NCBI GenBank assembly: GCA_009781115.1
Contig: WQYT01000003.1
Location: 1-47,361 of the forward strand
Reading direction: 5' to 3'
DNA: 47,361 nucleotides
Source: Coriobacteriia bacterium
GTDB lineage: Bacteria; Actinomycetota; Coriobacteriia; WRKU01; WQUG01
The notes under the pieces are model-generated. The model made no database searches, had not been told where the DNA came from, and worked only from the letters and a program-made list of their open reading frames with translations. Positions 27,603 to 36,687 of this stretch are shown here, in pieces. The position numbers and the translations under genes are program-made. Every line of letters begins with the position of its first letter. The stretch's first letter is position 1.

Positions 27603-28775
27603 CTAAAACTCTATAATGGCGCGAACCATACGTTCGGCAGCATGCCCATCCCAGTAGGGCGGGCGATACGAGCGCCGAGGTCGATCCTTTACCTGCTTAA
27701 AACAAGCACGCATATGCTCGTAGTTACCGCCTGCCAACAAGTTCGTTCCTCCGGCATCAATATAGGTCTCTGGCAATGCCGCCGTCTCGAAAAGGATCAG
27801 CGCTGGCGTCCCCAGTACGCAGCACTCCCCCTGCAAGCCACCGCTGTCTGTCAACATAAGTCGCGCTGTTTGATTGAGACGCAACAGCACCAGATAATCA
27901 AGTGGCTCCAGCAAGAGAATGTTCGGATTCTTAAGGACAGACTCCCATAGTCCAAAGCTCCGAAGACGCGCCCGAGTCCGAGGATGAACGGTCCAAAGCA
28001 ACGGCATCTCTGTTGCAACGTCTTTAAAAAGGCATACTATATCAGCTAGCCTGTCTTGTTCATCTACATTCGAGGGTCTATGGAGTGTGACTACACCATA
28101 GTGTTCCTCTTTAATCGATTCAAGCCCTGGGTGCTGCTGTCCCGGTATGATTGCTGTCTTGATGCTTGCGGCGAGGTTGAGTCGTGCCGCACGCCTGCTT
28201 TGAGCATCAAGCGTATCGATCATGATATTTCCTGCCAGGACAATGCGCTTTTCAGTAAAGCCTTCAGCCTCCAGGTTCTGTACCGACAGGGGGTCAAGCG
28301 CAAATAGCAGATCCGACATGTTATCAGCGATGATACGGTTTTGCTCTTCCGGCATCAGGAGATCAAAATTACGCGGCCCTGACTCGATATGCGCCACCCG
28401 GATACCCAATCGTTTTGCGATCAGAGCGCAGGCCGCAGTCGCATTGATGTCGCCTACAACTACAACCCAATCAGGCTCTGCCTCCTGGCAAACCGCCTCG
28501 AAAGCCATCATCGTCTTACCAAGTTGTTCCCCATGGCTGCCTGAACCAATCCCCAGATTGATATCAGGCGCCGGGATTTCAAGCGTTTCAAAAAAATCAG
28601 CTGACATTTCCGGATCATAATGCTGCCCGGTATGGAGCAAAATGTGCTCAATGCCAGGCTCATTACCCGCGATTGTCGCTTCACGAACATTATGCCTGTC
28701 AATGGCATGGATAAAGGGCGCTATCTTCATGAAATTTGGCCGCGCGCCAACTACACTTAAGATCTTTATGTTCAT
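27603..28775 (-). CDS. UDP-N-acetylglucosamine 2-epimerase (non-hydrolysing; WecB/WbpI family)
   Basis: MNIKILSVVGARPNFMKIAPFIHAI; HTGQHYDPEMSADFFE; VGDINATAACALIAKRLGIRVAHIESGPRNFDLLMPEEQNR; LTDSGGLQGECCVLGTPALILFE. Confidence 0.92.
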   Translation of the reverse strand: MNIKILSVVGARPNFMKIAPFIHAIDRHNVREATIAGNEPGIEHILLHTGQHYDPEMSADFFETLEIPAPDINLGIGSGSHGEQLGKTMMAFEAVCQEAEPDWVVVVGDINATAACALIAKRLGIRVAHIESGPRNFDLLMPEEQNRIIADNMSDLLFALDPLSVQNLEAEGFTEKRIVLAGNIMIDTLDAQSRRAARLNLAASIKTAIIPGQQHPGLESIKEEHYGVVTLHRPSNVDEQDRLADIVCLFKDVATEMPLLWTVHPRTRARLRSFGLWESVLKNPNILLLEPLDYLVLLRLNQTARLMLTDSGGLQGECCVLGTPALILFETAALPETYIDAGGTNLLAGGNYEHMRACFKQVKDRPRRSYRPPYWDGHAAERMVRAIIEF

Positions 28776-28828
28776 GAATAAACCGTTATCAATCTAGCTT
28801 TCATGCGAATACTGCGATCATCGGACTC

Positions 28829-30754
28829 CTAGCTATTTTTTTGCGCAGTAGGTGAAGCTTCATTAAAAGCATCTGCTTCCACCCCCACGCCGTCTAACAC
28901 CAGCAGCTGACTGCTGAAGAGCTTGGCATAGATATCGTCACGCTCGATCAGTTCCACATGAGTACCGCGCTCAACGATCTCGCCGTCTTTCATGACATAG
29001 AGCTGGTCGGCTTTCATGACGGTAGCCAGGCGATGGGCTATAACGATGATGGTCTTTTTGCCGTGGAGTTTTTCAAGCGCCTGCTGGATATATCCCTCCG
29101 ACTCGCTGTCCAGCGCAGAGGTCGGCTCGTCAAGCACAAGGATCGGAGTATCTTCCAGCAAGACCCGCGCCAGTCCAATACGCTGGCGCTCACCCCCTGA
29201 GAAACGTACGCCAGAATCCCCGAGGTTCGTATTCAAACCCTGGGGCAGATCATAGACGAAACTCGCGTAGGCGCCGTCCAGCGCAGATCGGACCTGTTCC
29301 TCTGTCGGCTCAAAACCAAGCCCGTATATCAGGTTGTTATAGACCGTATCATTAAAAAGCATGGCCTGTTGGGTCAAGTAGCCGATCGAACGGCGCAACT
29401 GACCCAACTGGTACTCTTTGATGCTGTGATTGTCATAGAGAATCTCACCCGAATCAGCCTCCCGCATGCGCGCAAGAAGTTCGACCAGCGTAGATTTCCC
29501 CGCCCCGGAACGCCCAACAAAAGCCGCAAAAGATCCAGCAGGGATTGTGAAGCTGATATCTTTTAATACGTCACTTCCTGCAGAGAGCAATGAGCCATCA
29601 GGACGATAGATGTCCGGATATGAGAACTCCACATGTGACAACTCGATACCTTGGTCGAGTTGCGTGAAAGGAATTGACCCTGAATGAATGGTGTTGCTTT
29701 TTGCTGCAACACCGATAGTTTCATGTAAAAGCTTGACGCTTGCCATATTGGTGGTTATCGCCTGACGATTCGAGTTAATCGCACTGATCTTCGCATTGAT
29801 CTGCGTCAGGATATACACGATCAGGACGATCTGCGGCAAACCCATGCCAACAACAGCCACACAGATAAAGAGCGTAGCGAAAGCGGCAAGCATCATCAGC
29901 GGCTGCGACGTGATCTCGATAAGCGCGCTTCGAACAGCCATCTTCACGCCCACATGAAACATTTCATAACTGAAGTCTTCAATAAACTTTTTCTCTGGTA
30001 CTTTTTGATCCCGCATCTTCACCAGGCGGATGAGGTTCATACGCTCAACAACCTTAGCGTACATCTCCTGCGTACGGCGCACAACATACTTGCTGAAAGC
30101 GCCGATACGCTTGATGTTAACGCGTGTTACGATCATGACAAGCGCGCCCGCTGCCAGGGTACACAGCGTGACCAATACTGACATCTTCAGCAGGATGGCA
30201 ACATAGACCATCACAAGAAGCGCCGTCATAAAGAAGGTAACGACCGAGATAAAGGCAGAGCCAGAGGCAGATGAAAGATTCATCACGACATTGACGCGCT
30301 CCCCAACCCCATAGCGGTCGTAGAAGTCCGGGTCAGCGTCATAGAAGGTATTGAGTGCTTTCATGCGCGCCCGGATCGCGATGCGTCCAGAAACCCGAGC
30401 CGAGTACCAGGCGTTAATAAAATAGACGATCTGACGCAGGAGGATCGGAGCAAACGCCATGATCAGAAGGTTCACAAGATTGACCTGGATATGAAATACT
30501 TTCATGAACTTTGCGATGGCAGTCCAGATAAAATTTCCACTGATCTTGTAGCCTGACTTAGACTGGATGAACTGCAGGACCGGCAACAAAAGAGTCAGAC
30601 CAAGGCCATCGAGAAAAGTAAAGATAACGCCCAGGGCAATAAGATTGACGACTTCAATCCGCTTGACATCTACGTTCTTTGCCAGGCGACGCACCGCATT
30701 GATCTTCGTGAACTCTAAAACGAAGTCCTTCGCTTTTTTTATCATCTGCCTCAT
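28829..30754 (-). CDS. ABC transporter, fused permease/ATPase (MsbA/PglK-like exporter)
   Basis: N-terminal TM domain; Walker A FVGRSGAGKSTLVELLARM; signature RFSGGERQRIGLARVLLEDTPILVLDEPTSALDSES; H-loop VIAHRLATV. Confidence 0.93.
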   Translation of the reverse strand: MRQMIKKAKDFVLEFTKINAVRRLAKNVDVKRIEVVNLIALGVIFTFLDGLGLTLLLPVLQFIQSKSGYKISGNFIWTAIAKFMKVFHIQVNLVNLLIMAFAPILLRQIVYFINAWYSARVSGRIAIRARMKALNTFYDADPDFYDRYGVGERVNVVMNLSSASGSAFISVVTFFMTALLVMVYVAILLKMSVLVTLCTLAAGALVMIVTRVNIKRIGAFSKYVVRRTQEMYAKVVERMNLIRLVKMRDQKVPEKKFIEDFSYEMFHVGVKMAVRSALIEITSQPLMMLAAFATLFICVAVVGMGLPQIVLIVYILTQINAKISAINSNRQAITTNMASVKLLHETIGVAAKSNTIHSGSIPFTQLDQGIELSHVEFSYPDIYRPDGSLLSAGSDVLKDISFTIPAGSFAAFVGRSGAGKSTLVELLARMREADSGEILYDNHSIKEYQLGQLRRSIGYLTQQAMLFNDTVYNNLIYGLGFEPTEEQVRSALDGAYASFVYDLPQGLNTNLGDSGVRFSGGERQRIGLARVLLEDTPILVLDEPTSALDSESEGYIQQALEKLHGKKTIIVIAHRLATVMKADQLYVMKDGEIVERGTHVELIERDDIYAKLFSSQLLVLDGVGVEADAFNEASPTAQKNS

Positions 30755-30834
30755 GGTACTAACCTATTGGAGTTTATCGGGTAATGGATACGTAGCCTTT
30801 TGGCTTGCGTCTCATAGCCCTGCTCCTTATTTCC

Positions 30835-31938
30835 CTACAGGACACTCAGCACCGTCGCGATGACTTCGTCCTGCTGCTCTTTTGTGATGCCGGGAAAACA
30901 GGGTATGCCCAGGCACTTATTGTCACAGCCTTCGCTGACCGGCAAGCTGGGAGTCTGCCAGCCGGGCAACAGCGTCAGGGCTTCCTGCAAGTGCAATGAC
31001 ATCGGGTAGTAAACCGCGTTGCCGATGCCTGCCGCCTTGAGCGCCGCCTGGATGGCTTCGCACTTATCGGACTTGATGACATAGAGGTGATAGACCATCT
31101 GGCCGAAGTCACGCTCGACTGGCGTCTCGATCTCTGGAGCATCTGCGAACGCAGCGTCGTAATACTTCGCAGCATCATGGCGCTGGCCATTAAATTCGTC
31201 AAGATAAGGCAGTTTGACTGAAAGGATCGCCGCCTGCAGGGTATCAAGGCGGGAGTTCCCGCCAAACACCGTGTGATGATACTTCACGGGCGAGCCATGC
31301 TTGGCAAACAGGCGCGCGGCCTCGGCAAGTTCGGCGTCGTCGGTAGTGATGCAGCCACCATCCCCTGCACAGCCGAGGTTCTTGCTCGGGAAAAACGAGA
31401 AGGCCGCCGCCTTCGCGAGCGATCCGGCCCGCTTGCCTTTATAGGTGGCGCCTATCGCCTGGCAGGCGTCCTCGAAAACCAAGAGCCCGTGCTTCTCGGC
31501 GATGGCGTTGATAGCGTCCATGTCGGCACACTGCCCAAAGATATGCACGGGCAGGATCGCCCTGGTCTTTGGAGTGATGGCCGCTTCGATCTTTTCTGCA
31601 TCGATGTTGTAGGTACCCGGCTCAATGTCAACGAACACCGGCGTGGCGCCCACATGCTGGATAGCCTCGACGGTGGCAAAAAACGTCCAGGGAGTTGTTA
31701 TGACCTCGTCACCTCGCCCAATGCCGGCAGCATACATGATCAGGAACAGGGCGTCGGTACCATTGCCGCATGAGACACAATACTTCGTGCCGCAGTATGC
31801 GGCGATCTCATCTTCGAGTTGTTTGACCGGGGCGCCCCCGATGAAGCTGGAGCGCTCGAAAATGTCTGCGATCGCAGTATCAAACTCGCTCTTATGCTCG
31901 TGATATTGCAGGGTGAGGTCCAACAGTGGAATAGCCAT
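30835..31938 (-). CDS. DegT/DnrJ/EryC1/StrS aminotransferase (WbpE-like)
   Basis: MAIPLLDLTLQYHEHKSEFDTAIADIFERSSFIGGAPVKQLEDEIAAYCGTKYCVSCGNGTDALFL; AFSFFPSKNLGCAGDGGCITTDD PLP-lysine motif. Confidence 0.93.
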   Translation of the reverse strand: MAIPLLDLTLQYHEHKSEFDTAIADIFERSSFIGGAPVKQLEDEIAAYCGTKYCVSCGNGTDALFLIMYAAGIGRGDEVITTPWTFFATVEAIQHVGATPVFVDIEPGTYNIDAEKIEAAITPKTRAILPVHIFGQCADMDAINAIAEKHGLLVFEDACQAIGATYKGKRAGSLAKAAAFSFFPSKNLGCAGDGGCITTDDAELAEAARLFAKHGSPVKYHHTVFGGNSRLDTLQAAILSVKLPYLDEFNGQRHDAAKYYDAAFADAPEIETPVERDFGQMVYHLYVIKSDKCEAIQAALKAAGIGNAVYYPMSLHLQEALTLLPGWQTPSLPVSEGCDNKCLGIPCFPGITKEQQDEVIATVLSVL

Positions 31939-31988
31939 AAATCCATCTCCTTGTAAGGTTACGTATATCCAGCACGCTGATACAAAGC

Positions 31989-33224
31989 TTATCTCAGCGA
32001 ACTATACAATTCTATCAGTTTAGGCTTCTGAGCATCCCAGCTGAAGCGGGGCGCTGTTGCCAAAGCTTTACGTTTCATCTCGGAAACTTCTTCTGGGTGG
32101 CCGATAAGATAATCAAGCGCCATGAACAGATCCTCGGGACACTGTTGGTCATAGAAAAACCCACAGCCGGTCTCTTCGATCACCGACCTGATGAATGTTT
32201 GTTGGCTTGACGCCACGATACCGAGCCCTGCAGAAAGATAATCAAACAGTTTATTGGGAGAACACATGATCTCATTAAGATTTCGGGCTTGCGAATTGAG
32301 CAACCCCAGGTCGAAATCCTTGCTTGAGTCCACGATCGAGTACGTGTCAACAGGCGGTATGATCCGTATGAAATCCTGGGTATCGCTTGCCTCGATCGCT
32401 TTCCTGATAGCTGCCTGGTCATCACCATGACCCTGCAAGGTGAACTCGATCTTGCCACGGTAGCGTGCCATCTGCCCGATGAGCTGCGGAAAATGAAAGA
32501 AACTCCTCAGCCCCCCCAGAAACAGGATGCGTAGCGGCTGGTGTGCCGGGTCTGCCTGAGGGACACACGTGGTAGATCCGTTATAGATGATGACCGGTTT
32601 GGCTGAGGGTTCATAGAGGGATGAAAGGTACTCACCGATCTTTGGATTCACGGTTATAAAACCATCCGCCTGTTGCAGGAGCCGTGACTCCTCCCGCCTG
32701 AATCGCTCCTCCGCTTTGGGCTTCAGCCCTAAAAGTCCGGGCGCCAGGAAGATCTCATGGGAGTCGTAGACGAGTTTTGCCTGATTACGCTGCGCAAGAG
32801 CTGCGCCTGTTGCCAGCATATCGAAGTCGTTTGCATGTATGGCGTCGTACTGATCATTTCGCAGGGCTTCAAGTACCGGGTGGCGCACGGAGGCAAACAT
32901 CTTCTTCCGGTACGGATTGAGTATGAGCGTATTGACCGCGACCCGGATCGGATACAGCGTGGTCTCTCGCCCCAGATCGGTAAGCCACCGGGGCAAGCTA
33001 TAGGGTTTGACCAACAGGAGTCGATACGGCAACTCATCAGCTGATCCTGGGTAAGAGCGCCCAAAACCTACGAGTGTGACCTGAGCTCCCGCTTCGACCA
33101 AAGCCGCACATTCCTTTTTGACCCGGGAGTCACGCGACGTATCATTGCTGACCAGCGCGCAGATACGCATACCTGTCAGAGGCATTTCTTCTTGTGTTGA
33201 CGAGCGACGTCCTTCCCGCTGCAT
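31989..33224 (-). CDS. Glycosyltransferase family 4 protein (tandem paralogue 3 of 3)
   Basis: Start revised to ATG 33224 (MQREGRR...LTGMRICALVSNDTSRDSRVKKECAALVEAGAQVTLVG) by homology with neighbours; end APRFSWDAQKPKLIELYSSLR. Confidence 0.88.
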   Translation of the reverse strand: MQREGRRSSTQEEMPLTGMRICALVSNDTSRDSRVKKECAALVEAGAQVTLVGFGRSYPGSADELPYRLLLVKPYSLPRWLTDLGRETTLYPIRVAVNTLILNPYRKKMFASVRHPVLEALRNDQYDAIHANDFDMLATGAALAQRNQAKLVYDSHEIFLAPGLLGLKPKAEERFRREESRLLQQADGFITVNPKIGEYLSSLYEPSAKPVIIYNGSTTCVPQADPAHQPLRILFLGGLRSFFHFPQLIGQMARYRGKIEFTLQGHGDDQAAIRKAIEASDTQDFIRIIPPVDTYSIVDSSKDFDLGLLNSQARNLNEIMCSPNKLFDYLSAGLGIVASSQQTFIRSVIEETGCGFFYDQQCPEDLFMALDYLIGHPEEVSEMKRKALATAPRFSWDAQKPKLIELYSSLR

Positions 33225-33226
33225 GC

Positions 33227-34477
33227 TCAACGCGCTTCCTGCCTGAGCCCCTGATAGAGCTCGACCAACTTCTTCTTCTGAGCATCCCAACTGAAGCGTG
33301 GCGCCACCGCAAGTGCGTTGCGTTTCATAGCAGTGACCTCGTCTGGATGCTCAACCAGATAGGCGAGCGCCTCCAGCAAGTCTTCGGGCTCTTTCTGGTC
33401 ATATACAAATCCACAACCGGTCTCCTCGACTACTGAGGTCAAAAATGTTTCCTGCTGCGCAACCACCGTCCCAAGCCCAGCAGAAAGGTAATCGAAGAAC
33501 TTATTGGGGGAACACATGACCTCGTTAAGCGTACGGGGAAAGATATTATTGAGCCCCAGATCGAATTCAGCGATTGAGTCAACGATACGTGTTGTGTCAA
33601 CAGGCGGCCTGATCGTGATGAAATCGCCCGATTCGCTTTCCTCAATTGCTCGCTGTACCCCCCCATCACGATCAAAACCCTGAAGGGTCAGCGTGAGCTT
33701 ATCCCGGAATGCAGTCATCTGCGGAATAAGGCGTGCGAAATTGAAATAGCGCTCAAAGGTACCAAGAAAGAGTACCCGCAAAGGATACTGCGCTGGCTGC
33801 GCCTGATCCACGCAGTGCGTTGCCCCGTTATAGATAACTACCGGTTCAACAGGCGGACCGTATTGCTGCGTAAGATAGTCGGCTATTGTTGGGTTAACGG
33901 TAATGAAGCCAGAGACCTCCCGAATGAGGCGCCTTTCAGAAGCCCTGAGAACCTCCATTTGGCTTTCATCCCTGTCAAGGCGTCCGGGCGCCAGATAGAT
34001 CTCGTGAGAGTCATAGACGAGCTTTGCGCCTGAACGTCGCGCCAGCCTGGCGCCCGTAGCCAACATATCAAAGTCATTAGCGTGTATCACGTCAAAGGCG
34101 CGGCCACGAACCGCTTGCAGGATCCAGGGACGCACGGCGTTAAAATCGCGCCGACGGATCGGCTTCAGCGACAGGTTGACCGCGACCCTGAGCGGATAGA
34201 AGACCGTCTCGCGACCCCAGCGCGCATACCACTCAGGGATAGGGTCCGTTTTCTGGGTCAAGATAAGCTCATAGCGCAATTGAGTGATGTCTCCCGCATA
34301 GGGTTTGGCGCCTGTTTGCCCAACAAGTGTTACCTGAGCGCCTGCCTCAGCCAGAGCCGCACATTCTTTCTTTACCCGGGAATCCATTGAAGTATCATTG
34401 CTGACCAGCGCACAGATACGCATCCCCTTAAGAGGCAATCCGTCAGTATTCTCTGTTCTTTGCTTTTCCGGCTGCAT
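33227..34477 (-). CDS. Glycosyltransferase family 4 protein (tandem paralogue 2 of 3)
   Basis: Start revised to ATG 34477 (MQPEKQRTENTDGLPLKGMRICALVSNDTSMDSRVKKECAALAEAGAQVTLVG); end APRFSWDAQKKKLVELYQGLRQEAR. Confidence 0.88.
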   Translation of the reverse strand: MQPEKQRTENTDGLPLKGMRICALVSNDTSMDSRVKKECAALAEAGAQVTLVGQTGAKPYAGDITQLRYELILTQKTDPIPEWYARWGRETVFYPLRVAVNLSLKPIRRRDFNAVRPWILQAVRGRAFDVIHANDFDMLATGARLARRSGAKLVYDSHEIYLAPGRLDRDESQMEVLRASERRLIREVSGFITVNPTIADYLTQQYGPPVEPVVIYNGATHCVDQAQPAQYPLRVLFLGTFERYFNFARLIPQMTAFRDKLTLTLQGFDRDGGVQRAIEESESGDFITIRPPVDTTRIVDSIAEFDLGLNNIFPRTLNEVMCSPNKFFDYLSAGLGTVVAQQETFLTSVVEETGCGFVYDQKEPEDLLEALAYLVEHPDEVTAMKRNALAVAPRFSWDAQKKKLVELYQGLRQEAR

Positions 34478-34488
34478 ATCCAACTCTC

Positions 34489-35739
34489 TCAACGCTTGAG
34501 TGATTGATACAACTCAACCAATTTTTTCTTCTGAAGATCCCAGCTGAAGTAGGGCGCTGCCACAAGCGCCCTGCGCTTCATCCCGGAGACTTCGCCGGGG
34601 TGCTTCTGCAAAAAATCAATGGCGTCAACCACACTTGAATGGTCCGGGTAAAGATATCCGCATCCCGTTTCATCAACGATCGTCCTGAGAAAGACCGCTT
34701 CTTCTGAACCGACAAGAGCAAGGCCCGCGGAAAGATAATCGAAAAGCTTATTGGGAGAAGCCATCTTCAGGCTCACGTTGATCTTTGTATCAAAATTGCA
34801 AAGCCCCACATCAAAACCAGTAGCGCTCTTTACGATGTCAGCAGTAGGAACAGGAGGAATAATCCGCACGACATCTTGCAAGTCAGCGTCTATGATAGCT
34901 TGCCTCATGTCTCTTTCCTGACTTTCGTAACCAAAGCCCTGAAACACTAATTCAAACCCACGATCAAGGCGGGCAAGCTCAGAGATCATCGCGGGAAAAT
35001 AGTAGTAGTAGGCAAAGTTCCCCAGATAAAGGATCCTTAACGGCCGATGCGCTTCCTGGGTGCTCTCAGCGACCTCGGTACCTCCGTTGTAGATCACAGA
35101 AGGTATTTCCGGCAGATCGTAATAGTCCTTGAGGTAGCGTGCAAGAGACTCGTTCACGGTGATGACCCTGGCGCAATCTTTAAGAAGGCGCGCCTCGACA
35201 CGGCGCAGTTTCTCCAGCCTTTTCTGCCCCACATGGGCAAGGCGATTATCTGCCAGAAATATCTCATGTGAGTCATATACCAGCCGTGCACCTGATCGTT
35301 GCGCCAGCTTTGCGCCCGTTGTAAGCATATCGAAGTCATTAACATGAACCACGTCAAAAGCGCGCCCGCGCACTGCCTTGAGCATCCAGGGACGTGTTGA
35401 GGTGAAATTACATCGACGGATCGGCTCCAGCGAAAGATTGACCGCGACCCTGAGCGGATAAAAGACCGTCTCGCGCCCCCAACGCGCGTACCACTCAGGG
35501 ATCTTTATTCCCTGGGTCAAAATGAGTTCATAGGGCAATTGCGAGATATCGCCCGGATAAGGATCAGGTCCAGCCTGACCTATAAGCGTCACGTGCGCCC
35601 CCGCCTCAGCCAATGCCGCACATTCCTTCTTTACCCGCGAATCGATCGAGGTATTATTACTGACAAGCGCACAAATACGCATGCCGCACAAAGGCTGGCT
35701 CTGGTTGTTCTGACCTTCGGTTGCTTCCTGAGATTGCAT
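34489..35739 (-). CDS. Glycosyltransferase family 4 protein (tandem paralogue 1 of 3)
   Basis: MQSQEATEGQNNQSQPLCGMRICALVSNNTSIDSRVKKECAALAEAGAHVTLIG; RLVYDSHEIFLADNRL; end APYFSWDLQKKKLVELYQSLKR. Confidence 0.9.
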   Translation of the reverse strand: MQSQEATEGQNNQSQPLCGMRICALVSNNTSIDSRVKKECAALAEAGAHVTLIGQAGPDPYPGDISQLPYELILTQGIKIPEWYARWGRETVFYPLRVAVNLSLEPIRRCNFTSTRPWMLKAVRGRAFDVVHVNDFDMLTTGAKLAQRSGARLVYDSHEIFLADNRLAHVGQKRLEKLRRVEARLLKDCARVITVNESLARYLKDYYDLPEIPSVIYNGGTEVAESTQEAHRPLRILYLGNFAYYYYFPAMISELARLDRGFELVFQGFGYESQERDMRQAIIDADLQDVVRIIPPVPTADIVKSATGFDVGLCNFDTKINVSLKMASPNKLFDYLSAGLALVGSEEAVFLRTIVDETGCGYLYPDHSSVVDAIDFLQKHPGEVSGMKRRALVAAPYFSWDLQKKKLVELYQSLKR

Positions 35740-35751
35740 AGTCAGTCTTTC

Positions 35752-36492
35752 CTACTGATTCTCCAGCAACTCTTCTTCTGCGACCGGGCGCACCGATTTA
35801 GCTGGCACACCCATCACGAGCATATGAGCGGGCACGTCACGGGTCACGACTGAGCCGGTCGCGATGAAACTGTCTTCACCGATCTCGATCCCCGGGAGGA
35901 TATGAACGCCGCCGCCCACGCGGGCGCCCCGTCGGATCATGCAGCCTCGCATCTCTTTCAGGCGCTTCTCGGTACGCCCCATGTAGTTGTCGTTGGTCAT
36001 GACGACCATCGGCGCAATGAAGACATCTTCCTCGACCGTGACATAGGCGGTCACATACGCCCCTGACTGGATACGTGTTCGCGAACCGATAGTCGTGTCG
36101 TTTTCGACCGTCACGCTGCGCCCTACGATCACGTTGTCGCCGATGACGCAGCGCTCGCGCACGCCAGCGTTATCCCCTACGATGCACTCTGAACCGAAGG
36201 TCGTGCCCGCCATGAGCACGGTATGCGAGCCGACCGAGCAGCCATCCCCCAGCGTCAGCGGGCTCAGCACGCCGCCGCCCGCTGTTGAGGCCTTGCCCAA
36301 CTTTGGCTGCTTACCTAGGAGAGCAAAATCAGACACCGTGCAGTTCGCACCGAGCCGGGTTCCTGCCTTTATCGTGACCTGATTACCGACGGTAGAATGC
36401 GCGCCTATGGTGACGCCTTCTTCGATGATGACATTCTCGCCAATAGAAACAGTCGGATCAATATGTGCCTGCACAGAGATCAGATTAGCCAT
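35752..36492 (-). CDS. Left-handed beta-helix (hexapeptide repeat) acyltransferase (WbpD-like N-acetyltransferase candidate)
   Basis: Start revised to ATG 36492 with aaagga RBS; repeated [LIV]-G-x4 hexapeptides (VSIGENVIIEEGVTIGAHSTVGNQVTIKAGTRLGANCTV...GVHILPGIEIGEDSFIATGSVVTRDVPAHMLVMGVPAK). Confidence 0.9.
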   Translation of the reverse strand: MANLISVQAHIDPTVSIGENVIIEEGVTIGAHSTVGNQVTIKAGTRLGANCTVSDFALLGKQPKLGKASTAGGGVLSPLTLGDGCSVGSHTVLMAGTTFGSECIVGDNAGVRERCVIGDNVIVGRSVTVENDTTIGSRTRIQSGAYVTAYVTVEEDVFIAPMVVMTNDNYMGRTEKRLKEMRGCMIRRGARVGGGVHILPGIEIGEDSFIATGSVVTRDVPAHMLVMGVPAKSVRPVAEEELLENQ

Positions 36493-36639
36493 GATGATCC
36501 TTTCATTAATCTTACTCAAAAAAACCGTTCAACCACTACGCTTCAAGCATACCCTACCGCCTCTGGCGAGAACACCTCCCCGGGGCCTCTGTCGCACACT
36601 TGATACCCTTGTTCCTTTACCGCCACGCTGAATAATCCC

Positions 36640-36648
36640 TGCTATAAT
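36640..36648 (+). promoter_or_regulatory. Candidate extended -10 promoter (TGcTATAAT) for the L,D-transpeptidase gene
   Basis: TGCTATAAT at 36640-36648, 39 nt upstream of the ATG at 36688; no good -35 seen. Confidence 0.55.
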
Positions 36649-36687
36649 GGGAACGCTTAGTTTTTTCTCGTAGATTTGGATTGAAGT

